A DNA stretch of 64,000 nucleotides, taken from NCBI GenBank assembly GCA_030835345.1, contig JAURPH010000008.1, positions 1-64,000 of the forward strand, in the 5' to 3' direction. The stretch's first letter is position 1. Each line of letters starts with the position of its first letter. This document shows, one piece after another, positions 18,914 to 28,409 of this stretch. This DNA is from Thermodesulfobacteriota bacterium (GTDB taxonomy: Bacteria; Desulfobacterota_D; UBA1144). The translations under genes and the position numbers were made by a program. Below the pieces are notes generated by a model that had not been told where the DNA came from, did no database searches, and was given only the letters and a program-made list of their open reading frames with translations.

Positions 18914-20455
18914 ATGAGTAATTTTGTAAAAATATTTGATACAACTCTTCGAGATGGTGAACAAGCTCCTGGTTGTAGCATGAATGAAGAAGAGAAAATT
19001 AAAGTTGCACTACAGCTTGAAAAGCTCGGGGTGAACATAATAGAAGCGGGCTTCCCAATTGCTTCAGAAGGTGACTTTAATTCTGTTAAAATGATAGCAG
19101 ATCAAATTAAAGATTGTGAAGTTGCAGGACTTAGTAGGGCAAATATTAAAGATATAGATAGAGCATGGGAGGCAGTTAAGAAAGCCAAAAATCCCAGGAT
19201 TCATACTTTTATTGCCACTTCAGACATTCATTTGAAGTATAAACTTAAAAAAACCCAAGATGAAGTTTTAGACATAATTCAGAAGTCAGTAGCTCATGCA
19301 GCCAAATACACCTCCAATGTTGAATTTTCATGCGAAGATGCAACTAGGTCTAGCGTAGATTTTTTGTGTAAATCAATTTCTATAGCTATAAAAGCCGGAG
19401 CAACTACAATAAACATACCAGATACTGTTGGATATACGGTTCCATCTGAGTTCTCAAGAATGATAAGAGAAATAAAAAATGGTGTGGATGATATTGAAAA
19501 GACGACAATTAGTGTCCATTGTCATAACGATTTGGGACTAGCAGTAGCTAATTCATTAGCAGCTATTCATGAGGGAGCAAGACAAGTTGAATGCACAATT
19601 AATGGTTTAGGAGAAAGGGCTGGTAATGCCTCTTTGGAAGAAATAGTAATGGCATTGAAAGTAAGAAATGATTTAAACCCATTTGAAACCAAGGTTGACT
19701 CTAAACAAATTTATGCCTCAAGCAAGTTAGTTAGTAGTGTAACAGGAGTCAATGTTCAACCTAATAAGGCGATTGTTGGTGCAAATGCCTTTGCTCATGA
19801 AGCTGGTATTCATCAAGATGGAGTTTTAAAGCAAAGAGATACATATGAAATTATGGAAGCATCCGAGGTAGGTATACCTTCAAACTATATCGTTTTAGGA
19901 AAACATTCAGGAAGGCATGCTTTTAAGGACAGATTGACTGAGTTTGGTTATAAATTAGATGATGAAAAGTTTGAAATTGCATTCATAAAATTTAAGGAGT
20001 TATGTGATAAGAAGAAGTATGTTTTTGATGAGGATATTGAAGCGCTTATTAATGAAGAGTTCGTAAGATCTGGTGATTATTATAAGCTTGTTTCCCTAAG
20101 TTGTTCATCAGGAACTAAAAATGATCCTTCAGCTGAGCTAACTCTGATGGCAAATGAAGAGCCTATAACTATCTCGGAAAGCGGTGACGGCCCCATAGAT
20201 TCGGTTTTTAGAGCAATATGTAAAGCTGTAGGAGTAGAACCAAAACTTGATTCATACAATGTAGCATCTGTGACAGGAGGAATGGACGCACAAGCTGAGG
20301 TTTCTGTCATAATAAAAGATGATGGTTTTACTGCTAGAGGAAAAGGTGCTAGTACTGATGTTATAGTGGCAAGTGCAAAAGCCTTTATTAATGCACTTAA
20401 TAACTTAAGATGGCGAAAATTGCATCCAAAAATTGCTTCCCCTAAAGGAATTTAA
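18914..20455 (+). CDS. leuA: 2-isopropylmalate synthase
   Basis: FDTTLRDGEQAPG, SVHCHNDLGLAVANSLAAIHEGARQVECTINGLGERAGNA, C-terminal LeuA dimer domain. Confidence 0.96.
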   Translation: MSNFVKIFDTTLRDGEQAPGCSMNEEEKIKVALQLEKLGVNIIEAGFPIASEGDFNSVKMIADQIKDCEVAGLSRANIKDIDRAWEAVKKAKNPRIHTFIATSDIHLKYKLKKTQDEVLDIIQKSVAHAAKYTSNVEFSCEDATRSSVDFLCKSISIAIKAGATTINIPDTVGYTVPSEFSRMIREIKNGVDDIEKTTISVHCHNDLGLAVANSLAAIHEGARQVECTINGLGERAGNASLEEIVMALKVRNDLNPFETKVDSKQIYASSKLVSSVTGVNVQPNKAIVGANAFAHEAGIHQDGVLKQRDTYEIMEASEVGIPSNYIVLGKHSGRHAFKDRLTEFGYKLDDEKFEIAFIKFKELCDKKKYVFDEDIEALINEEFVRSGDYYKLVSLSCSSGTKNDPSAELTLMANEEPITISESGDGPIDSVFRAICKAVGVEPKLDSYNVASVTGGMDAQAEVSVIIKDDGFTARGKGASTDVIVASAKAFINALNNLRWRKLHPKIASPKGI

Positions 20456-20472
20456 AAAAAATAATAAAGTTG

Positions 20473-20502
20473 TTGAAATTGAAATGGTGGTTATGCTACA
20501 AT
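20473..20502 (+). promoter_or_regulatory. Promoter of predicted intergenic RNA 1
   Basis: TTGAAA, 18 nt, extended -10 TGcTACAAT. Confidence 0.6.
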
Positions 20503-20508
20503 TTTATA

Positions 20509-20580
20509 AGCGTAGGTAGGTGATGGTTAAACATCCCCGTAACACTCTGAGAGGTATTTAGCGGTACCTCTCTTTTTTTT
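20509..20580 (+). ncRNA. Predicted small RNA 1, about 72 nt, ending in an intrinsic terminator
   Basis: Promoter immediately upstream; terminator GAGAGGTA-tttagcgg-TACCTCTC + T9; no ORF on + strand. Confidence 0.55.
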
Positions 20581-20828
20581 TATAATCCCTCTATTTTTTC
20601 CCCACAAATTGTACATTTTATGGGTAATTTATCAGTTTCAATCCACTGATCACCTTTTTCTTTAATATTATCTTTGTAATATTGGTATTTTTCTTCTTTA
20701 ACTCTTTTAGAATACTCCAACTCCCAACTTTGGTCTTTAATTCGGTCTTTAAAATATTCTTCTTTTTTGATGCTTATATAAATTTTTTTATCAGAACATT
20801 TACATTTAGTGATGATAATAGGAGACAT
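20580..20828 (-). CDS. Small hypothetical protein with CxC and CxxC (possible Zn-ribbon)
   Basis: 82 aa; ITKCKCSDKK at N-terminus and IKCTICGEKI at C-terminus around a charged, Tyr-rich centre. Confidence 0.6.
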   Translation of the reverse strand: MSPIIITKCKCSDKKIYISIKKEEYFKDRIKDQSWELEYSKRVKEEKYQYYKDNIKEKGDQWIETDKLPIKCTICGEKIEGL

Positions 20829-20869
20829 ACTTTGATAATAATCAATTAATTTAAACTTATAAAGAACTA

Positions 20870-20899
20870 TTGATTTTTTTTAACTATAAAGGCTATTAT
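20870..20899 (+). promoter_or_regulatory. Promoter of predicted intergenic RNA 2
   Basis: TTGATT, 18 nt, TATTAT. Confidence 0.55.
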
Positions 20900-20905
20900 G
20901 GATTT

Positions 20906-21010
20906 AGGTGGAAGGTGGGACTACTTAGCGGATAGTCACGTCAACGGCCTTCCACCCTAAAACACTAATTTTCATTAAAGGGCAACCAGTCCGAAGACTG
21001 GTTGCTTTTT
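20906..21010 (+). ncRNA. Predicted small RNA 2, about 105 nt: 5' long stem plus 3' intrinsic terminator
   Basis: GGTGGAAGG (20907-20915) pairs with CCTTCCACC (20948-20956); inner GACTA/TAGTC hairpin with loop CTTAGCGGA; terminator GCAACCAGTC-CGAA-GACTGGTTGC + T8. Confidence 0.6.
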
Positions 21011-21013
21011 TTT
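20981..21013 (+). terminator. Terminator of RNA 2 (also lies at the 3' end of the ADC operon on the minus strand)
   Basis: 10-bp GC-rich stem, T8 on + strand; minus strand reads cUUCGg tetraloop but has a poor U-tract. Confidence 0.8.
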
Positions 21014-21018
21014 ATATT

Positions 21019-21362
21019 CTAAGCACCTGGATAGTAAGGTGTTAAGAATCTGTGTCTCATTGTATATTTGTAAGGAGTTGAGAACAATAGATGTTTTGCA
21101 ACATCATCGTCACTTCTTTCAACTCTTTTTTCCCATACAATTGAAGCTGGTGGAATGATTAAGTTAAATGTAAATGAAATTAATCCATGTACTTTAACAT
21201 CACCAAGTAATCCACCCATGAAGTCAAATGGTGAACCAGCCATGTACCATGATCTGATGTCATCACCAGTAGCAGTTCTAATTGAACTTGGGTCCAATTG
21301 GAATCTGTGTCCGTTTCCGAACTGTGGTGGTAACTCAGAACCAAGATAAGTAACCTGGTGAT
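21019..21362 (-). repeat. Right arm of inverted repeat (partner 1-344)
   Basis: See left arm. Confidence 0.9.
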
Positions 21363-21993
21363 CACTATAAGCTACACTTGGGTGTGTAGTGATTCTGTAG
21401 TTTAATCTTCCCCAGTCTGTTTTACCAAAGAATGTTGGTTTAACAGCTACAGGTTTGTCTGAATAACGACCGTTTGCTGAGTGAAGAACATAACCTCTTC
21501 TTTCCATTAAATGGTTGAAGTAGTTATCGTTTGTTCCGTGCTCAAATCCTGCAATGTAAGCAGCTTTTTTCGGGAAACCGAAAGGCTCTCTACCTGCGAA
21601 AATTGGTGAGTCGTTAGATAGATACATAATTGGGTAGTATCCACCTTTCCAAACTTGTCCGTCAGATCCTTTTACAGTAGCTGATGATGTAACACCAAAC
21701 TCCATGTAAGGTCCTAACATTGTATTTCTGTGTATAACATACCAGAACTCAAGAATATTATCATGAAGTTCTACTGGCTCAGGGTGGAATGCTTTTAAAG
21801 CAGCATCATCTGCTTCAACAACATATGCCATCCAACGGCTTTCTGTGTATGTTAGTGGTACTATGTCATAGTCGAAGACTGGATCCGCAACACCCTGAGA
21901 GATAATATGAATTCTATCTCTATCAAGTGGTAATGGTGGAACTTCACCTTCTTCTAACCATGGATAGCTGTATTCGTTTGCTTGTTTAGCCAT
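21019..21993 (-). CDS. Acetoacetate decarboxylase-family protein, copy B
   Basis: GREPFGFPKKAAYIAGFEHG matches the ADC PKK active-site region; 324 aa. Confidence 0.85.
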   Translation of the reverse strand: MAKQANEYSYPWLEEGEVPPLPLDRDRIHIISQGVADPVFDYDIVPLTYTESRWMAYVVEADDAALKAFHPEPVELHDNILEFWYVIHRNTMLGPYMEFGVTSSATVKGSDGQVWKGGYYPIMYLSNDSPIFAGREPFGFPKKAAYIAGFEHGTNDNYFNHLMERRGYVLHSANGRYSDKPVAVKPTFFGKTDWGRLNYRITTHPSVAYSDHQVTYLGSELPPQFGNGHRFQLDPSSIRTATGDDIRSWYMAGSPFDFMGGLLGDVKVHGLISFTFNLIIPPASIVWEKRVERSDDDVAKHLLFSTPYKYTMRHRFLTPYYPGA

Positions 21994-22031
21994 GTTTATT
22001 CTCCTTCAAAAAATTTTTGTATTTTTAATTC

Positions 22032-23003
22032 CTATGCACCTTGGTGAATTGGGAATTGCTGTCTTAAACCATACTGATATGGTGTTGCATATCCTCTGTA
22101 AGAAGCTGGTCTTTCATATGTTTCTGACCAGATAACTTCTGCTGGAGGAATAACAAGATCAAATGTGAATGAAATCAATCCTTTTACTTCATCGATTTTC
22201 AATTCAGCACCCATGTTATCAAATGGAGTTGCCTGTTGGAACCAGTCGCAAGCATCGCTTGAAGCTGTTCTAGTTAACTCGTTTTTGATTTGGAATCTGT
22301 GTCCTTCTACATTAAATGCAGGTGGAAGAACAGATGGTAAATATGTACATTGCCATTCTGAACTTGCAACATCAGGACGTGTGATAACCTTCATGTTTAA
22401 TCTTCCCCAATCAGTTTGTCCGTAGAAAGCTGGAGGAGTTACAGGGGCGTCATCATACTTACCTTGTGAAGCATGCATTAGGTAACCATTTCTTGACATT
22501 GAGAATGCAAAGAAATCGTCTCCTTTTTCGCCGCCATGCTCAGTTGCTCTAATGTAAGCCATTTTTTTAGGGAATCCTAAAACACGACCTGCATCAACAG
22601 CTGAATCTTGTGTTAAATACATATATGGGTAGTATCCACCCTTCCATGTATTACCTTTTGAGTCTGTATGTGTAGCAGCTACTGTTACACCCATCTCAAG
22701 ATATGGACCTAGCATTGTATTGTTATGTTGTACATACCAATATTCTACTAAATCACCGTTTTCGCCTTCATATACTGATAAAGGTGGGTTTGGACATAGT
22801 CTTTGTAGACAATCCATTGGGCTTTTAAGAATAAAAGCTGACCATCTTGAATCTGTATAAGTTAAAGGAAGAACATCAATATCCCATAGAGGATCGGAAG
22901 GGTTTCCGATAATCCATGACTTAATGTCTCTTTCAACTGGCGGTGCTGGAATCTCGTCTGTCAAGTTCCAGTACTTTGTGTCAACGTTTAAGTGACTTGG
23001 CAT
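22032..23003 (-). CDS. Acetoacetate decarboxylase-family protein, divergent paralog
   Basis: GRVLGFPKKMAYIRATEHG; ATG at 23003 preceded by AAGGAGG, so the longer TTG-start ORF is unlikely. Confidence 0.85.
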   Translation of the reverse strand: MPSHLNVDTKYWNLTDEIPAPPVERDIKSWIIGNPSDPLWDIDVLPLTYTDSRWSAFILKSPMDCLQRLCPNPPLSVYEGENGDLVEYWYVQHNNTMLGPYLEMGVTVAATHTDSKGNTWKGGYYPYMYLTQDSAVDAGRVLGFPKKMAYIRATEHGGEKGDDFFAFSMSRNGYLMHASQGKYDDAPVTPPAFYGQTDWGRLNMKVITRPDVASSEWQCTYLPSVLPPAFNVEGHRFQIKNELTRTASSDACDWFQQATPFDNMGAELKIDEVKGLISFTFDLVIPPAEVIWSETYERPASYRGYATPYQYGLRQQFPIHQGA

Positions 23004-23118
23004 AATAATTTGCCTCCTTATAAATAAATTAGCGGAAGTAGGTTTGTAAAATGTAACTAGTATCAAAAAAATTACAAGAAAATTTTTATTTTGTGAATTC
23101 TTCCTTTACAATAAGGAA

Positions 23119-24855
23119 ATGAAAGGGATAGAAATTTTCTTTAAAACACTTGAAAAAGAGGGTGTTGAATACATATTTTCACCTCCAAATAGCTTTGGAA
23201 AAAAAGTTGATAAGCTTTTTTCAGATAAATTTAGTAAATCTAAGATGAAGAAAATAATTTCTGGGAATGAGCAAGGTGCTAGCCATATGGCAGATGGTTA
23301 TGCTAGAACTACTGGAAAACCAGGAATAGTTGTTTGTGATTCTGATACGAGTGGTACAAATACAATTACAGGTTTGCAGACTGCAAATATGGATTCTGCA
23401 CCAATGGTAGTTTTTATATGCCACTTTAGTGAAAATGAAAATTTATCTAACATATTTGATCAAATAGATCATATTGGAATTTCAAGATCTACAACTAAGC
23501 ATAATTTTTTATGTGAAAAAGTGGAAGACTTATCTAGAGTTTTAAGAGAAGCACTTTATCTTTCAACTACTGGAAGACCAGGAACAATTTTAGTTGACAT
23601 TCCAAAGCAAGTTTTAGATTCTGAAACAAAGTTTACATTCCCCACAATAAAAAAAGTAAGTGGTTACAAAATTCCTAAAGAAGCAAAATCTGTTGATATT
23701 AAAAAAGCAGCGAAATTAATAATGAATTCAAAAAGACCCATAGTTTTTGGTGGCGGTGGGATAATAATATCTGAAGCCACTGAAGCATTAAGAAAATTCG
23801 CAAATCGTCTCAAAATCCCTGTTACTTTGACACTAATGGGCCTAGGAGGATACCCTCCTGATGATCCGATGAGGGTAAGTTGGATAGGCATGCACGGTTC
23901 TTATTTTGCCAATATGGCCGTTCATAATAGTGACCTTGTAATATCTATTGGTGCCAGATTTGATGACAGGTCAACTGGAGGGGTTTTTGAAAAATTTGCT
24001 CCAAATGCAAAAGTTATTCACATAGATATCGATCCTTCCACCATTAACAAAAATATCGTTGTTCATTGTCCAATTGTTGGAGATGCAAAGACTGTAATAA
24101 ATCAAATAAGCAAAGAAATTCCAATGTCATTTAAACCAAATACTGAAGATAGACTAGCCTGGTTTAATCAAATAAAAGATTGGGAAAATGAGAATCCTAC
24201 TGTAGCAAGGCAAAAAGGAAAAATGATTAAAACCAGTTACGCAATAGATTTAATTTCTAAAATTACTAAGGGTAAAGCTGTAGTTGTTACAGATGTAGGG
24301 CAGCATCAAATGTGGGTAGCCCAATATTATCAATTCGCGAATCCAAGGAATCAAATAACTTCAGGTGGTCTTGGGACAATGGGATTTGGTTTCCCTGCGG
24401 CAATTGGAGCAAAGCTTGGACGCCCTAATGATACAGTTCTTGCAATATGCGGAGATGGAAGTTTCCAGATGAATATGCAAGAATTTAGCACTGCTGTTGA
24501 GAATCAATTAGACTTAAAAATCATTTTAATAAATAACGGACACCATGGAATGGTTAGGCAGTGGCAAACCTTATTTTTTGATAAAAATTATTCATGTTGC
24601 AAGTTTGATTTAAACCCTGACTATGTAAAGATTGCTCAATCATACGGGGCAAAAGCCTTTAAAATTGATTCACCTAATGATTTGGAAGGATCTTTTAAGG
24701 AGGGATTGTCTACTAAAGGGGTAGTATTAATGGAAGTAGTTGTTGATCATACTGAGATGGTATACCCTATGTTAACTCCAGGAGGTACCATGGACGATAT
24801 GTTATTAAGTCCCGATGATCCAATACCTGATGGACCAGTCCCCGATATGTCTTAA
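23119..24855 (+). CDS. ThDP-dependent enzyme, acetolactate-synthase large-subunit-like
   Basis: NEQGASHMADGYAR, GARFDDRSTGGVFEKFAP, VVTDVGQHQMWVAQ, GDGSFQMNMQEF ThDP motif. Confidence 0.85.
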   Translation: MKGIEIFFKTLEKEGVEYIFSPPNSFGKKVDKLFSDKFSKSKMKKIISGNEQGASHMADGYARTTGKPGIVVCDSDTSGTNTITGLQTANMDSAPMVVFICHFSENENLSNIFDQIDHIGISRSTTKHNFLCEKVEDLSRVLREALYLSTTGRPGTILVDIPKQVLDSETKFTFPTIKKVSGYKIPKEAKSVDIKKAAKLIMNSKRPIVFGGGGIIISEATEALRKFANRLKIPVTLTLMGLGGYPPDDPMRVSWIGMHGSYFANMAVHNSDLVISIGARFDDRSTGGVFEKFAPNAKVIHIDIDPSTINKNIVVHCPIVGDAKTVINQISKEIPMSFKPNTEDRLAWFNQIKDWENENPTVARQKGKMIKTSYAIDLISKITKGKAVVVTDVGQHQMWVAQYYQFANPRNQITSGGLGTMGFGFPAAIGAKLGRPNDTVLAICGDGSFQMNMQEFSTAVENQLDLKIILINNGHHGMVRQWQTLFFDKNYSCCKFDLNPDYVKIAQSYGAKAFKIDSPNDLEGSFKEGLSTKGVVLMEVVVDHTEMVYPMLTPGGTMDDMLLSPDDPIPDGPVPDMS

Positions 24856-24910
24856 CTTTTTTAAAATTGGGTAAACTTTTGATAGACCAAAAAAAATGAG
24901 GTTTTAAAAT

Positions 24911-27022
24911 ATGGAAAAATGTCCCGTGATGCATGGTGCATCTACGAATAATTCTAGAAGTACAAAAAATAATGATTGGTGGCCAAATCAAATTAATTTG
25001 GGGATTTTAAGACAACATACTGATAAATCTTCCCCATTTGATTTAGATTTTAATTATGCAGAAGAATTTAACAAACTAGATTATTTTCAATTAAAAAATG
25101 ACCTTAACAGTTTAATGACAAATAGCCAAGATTGGTGGCCAGCTGATTATGGTCACTATGGTCCATTTTTTGTTAGATTAACATGGCATGCTGCTGGAAC
25201 ATATAGAACTGGTGATGGACGTGGCGGAGGGGGTACTGGTGCAATGAGATTCGCACCCTTAAATAGTTGGCCAGATAATGGCAACTTAGACAAGGCAAGA
25301 AGACTCCTTTGGCCAATTAAAGAAAAGTATGGGAACAAAATTTCATGGGCAGATCTTTTCATATTGGTTGGAAATGTTGCGATTGAATCTATGGGAGGAA
25401 AGACATTTGGTTTTGGCGGTGGCAGGGAAGATATTTGGCACCCAGAGGAAGACATTTACTGGGGAGCTGAGAAAGAATGGCTGGGTGACAATAGATATGA
25501 AGAGTCTAGGCAATCTCTTGAAAATCCTTTAGCTGCAGTTCAAATGGGATTAATTTATGTAAACCCGGAAGGCCCTAATGGTAATCCTGATCCACTATTA
25601 AGTGCTCAAGATATTCGGGAAACTTTTGCTAGAATGGCAATGAACGATGAAGAGACTGTAGCTTTAATAGCTGGAGGACATACTTTTGGTAAAGCACATG
25701 GTGCAGGTGACTGTTCCTTGGTAGGACCTGAGCCTGAGGGTTCTCCAATTGAGAGCCAAGGGTTGGGTTGGAAAAGTAGTTTTAAAAGTGGAAAAGGACC
25801 TGATTCTATCACTAGTGGCATTGAAGGTCCATGGACAAGTAATCCAATTGAATGGGATAATGGATATTTTGAAATGTTGTTAGGGTATGATTGGGAATTA
25901 TCAAAAAGTCCATCTGGTGCCCATCAATGGAAACCAATTGGTTTAGAGGAGAAAAATAAAGCAATTGATGTAGATAACAGTGAGAATTTAGTACAACCAA
26001 TGATGACTACAGCAGATATTGCACTGATTAAAGATCCTTTTTACAAAGAAATTAGCGAGAACTTTTACAAAAATCCCCAATTGCTTCAAGATTGTTTTGC
26101 AAAAGCTTGGTTTAAGCTTCTTCATAGAGATATGGGGCCTAAGCAAAGATATTTAGGGCCTGAAGTTCCTGATGAAGATCTTATATGGCAAGATCCAATC
26201 CCAAAAAATGATTTATCCTTTGATATTTCTCAAGCAAAGGAATTGATCAAGAAATCTTCTTTAAGCCCAATTCAGATGATTGAAACTGCATGGGCAAGTG
26301 CATCAACATTTAGGTGTACAGATTTAAGGGGGGGAGCTAATGGATCGAGAATAAGGCTTTCACCACAAAAAGACTGGAAGATTAATAAACCCAAAGAATT
26401 AGAAAATATTTTAGAAGTTATAAAATCTATTTCTGAAAAAGTTAGTGCCAGTGTAGCAGATATTATAATACTTGCAGGTAATGTTGGTATTGAATTAGTA
26501 TCTCAATCCGAGGTTCCTTTTAAACAAGGTAGAGGCGATGCTCTTGATGAAATGACTGACAAAAATTCCTTCGATGTTCTTGAACCCCAAGCTGATGGAT
26601 TTAGAAATTATTTGGCTAAAAACTTTACTATTTCTCCAGAAGAAATGATGTTAGATAAAGCACATATGTTAAAACTAACAGCACCTGAAATGACAGTTTT
26701 ATTAGCAGGCCTTAGATCAATTGGTTTAAGCTCTGATAAAAGAGGTTTGTGGACTGAAGGTGGAAAGTTATCTAGCAAATGGTTAAAAATTTTACTAGAT
26801 ACTAATATTGAATGGATTCCAACAGGTTCGAATTCTTTTGATGGAAAATGCAGAAAGTCAGGGAAAGTATTAAGGACTGCATCAAGATTTGATTTGATTT
26901 TTGGTTCTAATTCTGAGCTAAGAGCTATAGCTGAATTCTATGCCCAAGATGACAACAGTGGAAAATTTGTATGTGATTTTATTTCTGCTTGGAACAAAGT
27001 AATGAATTCTGACTTATATTAA
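24911..27022 (+). CDS. katG: Catalase-peroxidase
   Basis: [52 protein letters not shown]; 703 aa. Confidence 0.97.
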   Translation: MEKCPVMHGASTNNSRSTKNNDWWPNQINLGILRQHTDKSSPFDLDFNYAEEFNKLDYFQLKNDLNSLMTNSQDWWPADYGHYGPFFVRLTWHAAGTYRTGDGRGGGGTGAMRFAPLNSWPDNGNLDKARRLLWPIKEKYGNKISWADLFILVGNVAIESMGGKTFGFGGGREDIWHPEEDIYWGAEKEWLGDNRYEESRQSLENPLAAVQMGLIYVNPEGPNGNPDPLLSAQDIRETFARMAMNDEETVALIAGGHTFGKAHGAGDCSLVGPEPEGSPIESQGLGWKSSFKSGKGPDSITSGIEGPWTSNPIEWDNGYFEMLLGYDWELSKSPSGAHQWKPIGLEEKNKAIDVDNSENLVQPMMTTADIALIKDPFYKEISENFYKNPQLLQDCFAKAWFKLLHRDMGPKQRYLGPEVPDEDLIWQDPIPKNDLSFDISQAKELIKKSSLSPIQMIETAWASASTFRCTDLRGGANGSRIRLSPQKDWKINKPKELENILEVIKSISEKVSASVADIIILAGNVGIELVSQSEVPFKQGRGDALDEMTDKNSFDVLEPQADGFRNYLAKNFTISPEEMMLDKAHMLKLTAPEMTVLLAGLRSIGLSSDKRGLWTEGGKLSSKWLKILLDTNIEWIPTGSNSFDGKCRKSGKVLRTASRFDLIFGSNSELRAIAEFYAQDDNSGKFVCDFISAWNKVMNSDLY

Positions 27023-27079
27023 TCTTCTTAAATATTTCACCGATATAGACAATTTATCTCCAGCAGTTAAATTGTTTAA

Positions 27080-27877
27080 GTGTCTAAAAAGTCAGCATTA
27101 ATGGTTTACCAAAATTTAGCCAATATCAAAGAAGATAAAGAATATTGGGATAAATACATCAAGTTTCATGAATTGTACTGGGACGGTCCTAATGCATCTC
27201 AAAATGTATTCTATGGAAATGAGTACGAGGAATACAGAAATTCATTATCTAAATATTTAGAAATTGAACCGGATCAAATTAAAGATTGTTTATTTACAAA
27301 ACATGAAAATGGAGATTATTATTTAACTCCATTAGGTGTTGATTCCGATAAATATATTATGGAATCTGAAAATTCTATCCCTGCTCAATGGTTTTTAATG
27401 TTCGAAAGCAAAGAAAAGAAATTCTTTTATTCGCATGCGGGAGATGGAGCTATTCAGCCCGATGGAATTTATTATAATACTGACTGTGCCTTATCTAAGA
27501 AAAGGTTAAAAAGTGCAAAAGATATTTTGGAAAGCATTTCAAATGAATCAATACCGAAAGAGTTTGATATCTTTCATAAAGAATTATTGTTCGGAATATC
27601 TGAAATGTATTATTGGATTGAAAAGTTTCCAGATGATAGCATGGTAGTTTTAAATTATGCAGAGATTAGTAGTGTAATTCATGAATTTACATTAAAAAAT
27701 GAGAATTCAGTAAGTGATTTGTGGATGATAGTTCAAAATCTTTCTAAAAAAGATTTTGAAAGTGCTAATTCGAGTTTAAAAATATATAAACAAAAATGGG
27801 ACGAAATAACTAAAAATTGTTCTAATGTAAAACCAACAGCAGCTCCCGAAGAATTATCAAATGATACTATGCAATAG
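27080..27877 (+). CDS. Hypothetical protein
   Basis: 265-aa open frame (GTG start, or ATG at 27101) downstream of katG; no recognised motif. Confidence 0.6.
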   Translation: MSKKSALMVYQNLANIKEDKEYWDKYIKFHELYWDGPNASQNVFYGNEYEEYRNSLSKYLEIEPDQIKDCLFTKHENGDYYLTPLGVDSDKYIMESENSIPAQWFLMFESKEKKFFYSHAGDGAIQPDGIYYNTDCALSKKRLKSAKDILESISNESIPKEFDIFHKELLFGISEMYYWIEKFPDDSMVVLNYAEISSVIHEFTLKNENSVSDLWMIVQNLSKKDFESANSSLKIYKQKWDEITKNCSNVKPTAAPEELSNDTMQ

Positions 27878-27918
27878 AATATTGATTTTTTTCCATTTAA
27901 TGTTAATTTTAAGCTTCT

Positions 27919-28068
27919 ATGAAAAGAACATATCAACCTAGTGAGAAAAAAAGGGTTAGAACCCATGGATTTAGAACAAGGCTTTCAACGAAGGCTGGTA
28001 GGAAAGTTTTAGCTTTAAGAAGATCTAAAGGTAGAGCAAATTTAACCGTTTCTCGTCATGTAAAATGA
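27919..28068 (+). CDS. rpmH: 50S ribosomal protein L34
   Basis: [49 protein letters not shown], 49 aa; absent from the supplied ORF track because of length. Confidence 0.97.
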   Translation: MKRTYQPSEKKRVRTHGFRTRLSTKAGRKVLALRRSKGRANLTVSRHVK

Positions 28069-28409
28069 CTTTCACAGAATCTAATAGAATACAAAAACCA
28101 AAAATTAATATAAAAAGTAATTTAAAGAGTTCAAAAAGATTAACATCTAAGTCTCTTAACTTGTTAGTTAAAAGAAATACTAATTTAAATTCACTCTTAG
28201 TAAGTGTTATAATATCAAAGAAAGTAATAAAATCCTCAGTTGTGAGAAATAAATATAAAAGGCGATTAAAGGAAGTTTTTAGAATTCATTATAGTGATAA
28301 ATTGATAAATTATGAACTGATTATTATGCCAAAAAGTTCAATTGTTAAATTTGATTTTTGGAAAATGAAGAAAGAACTTGATTTAGTCTTAAAAAAATTA
28401 TTTAAATGA
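28065..28409 (+). CDS. rnpA: Ribonuclease P protein component
   Basis: [28 protein letters not shown] motif; ATGA overlap with rpmH. Confidence 0.88.
   Translation: MTFTESNRIQKPKINIKSNLKSSKRLTSKSLNLLVKRNTNLNSLLVSVIISKKVIKSSVVRNKYKRRLKEVFRIHYSDKLINYELIIMPKSSIVKFDFWKMKKELDLVLKKLFK

Noticed and set aside
21155-21349. 64-aa ORF antisense to ADC (also seen at 14-208)
   Set aside because: Present in both copies only because the sense genes are duplicated; no ribosome binding site or motif
23003-23066. N-terminal extension MILVTFYKPTSANLFIRRQII of the ADC paralog
   Set aside because: Would need a TTG start and would translate through a clear AAGGAGG Shine-Dalgarno placed before the ATG at 23003
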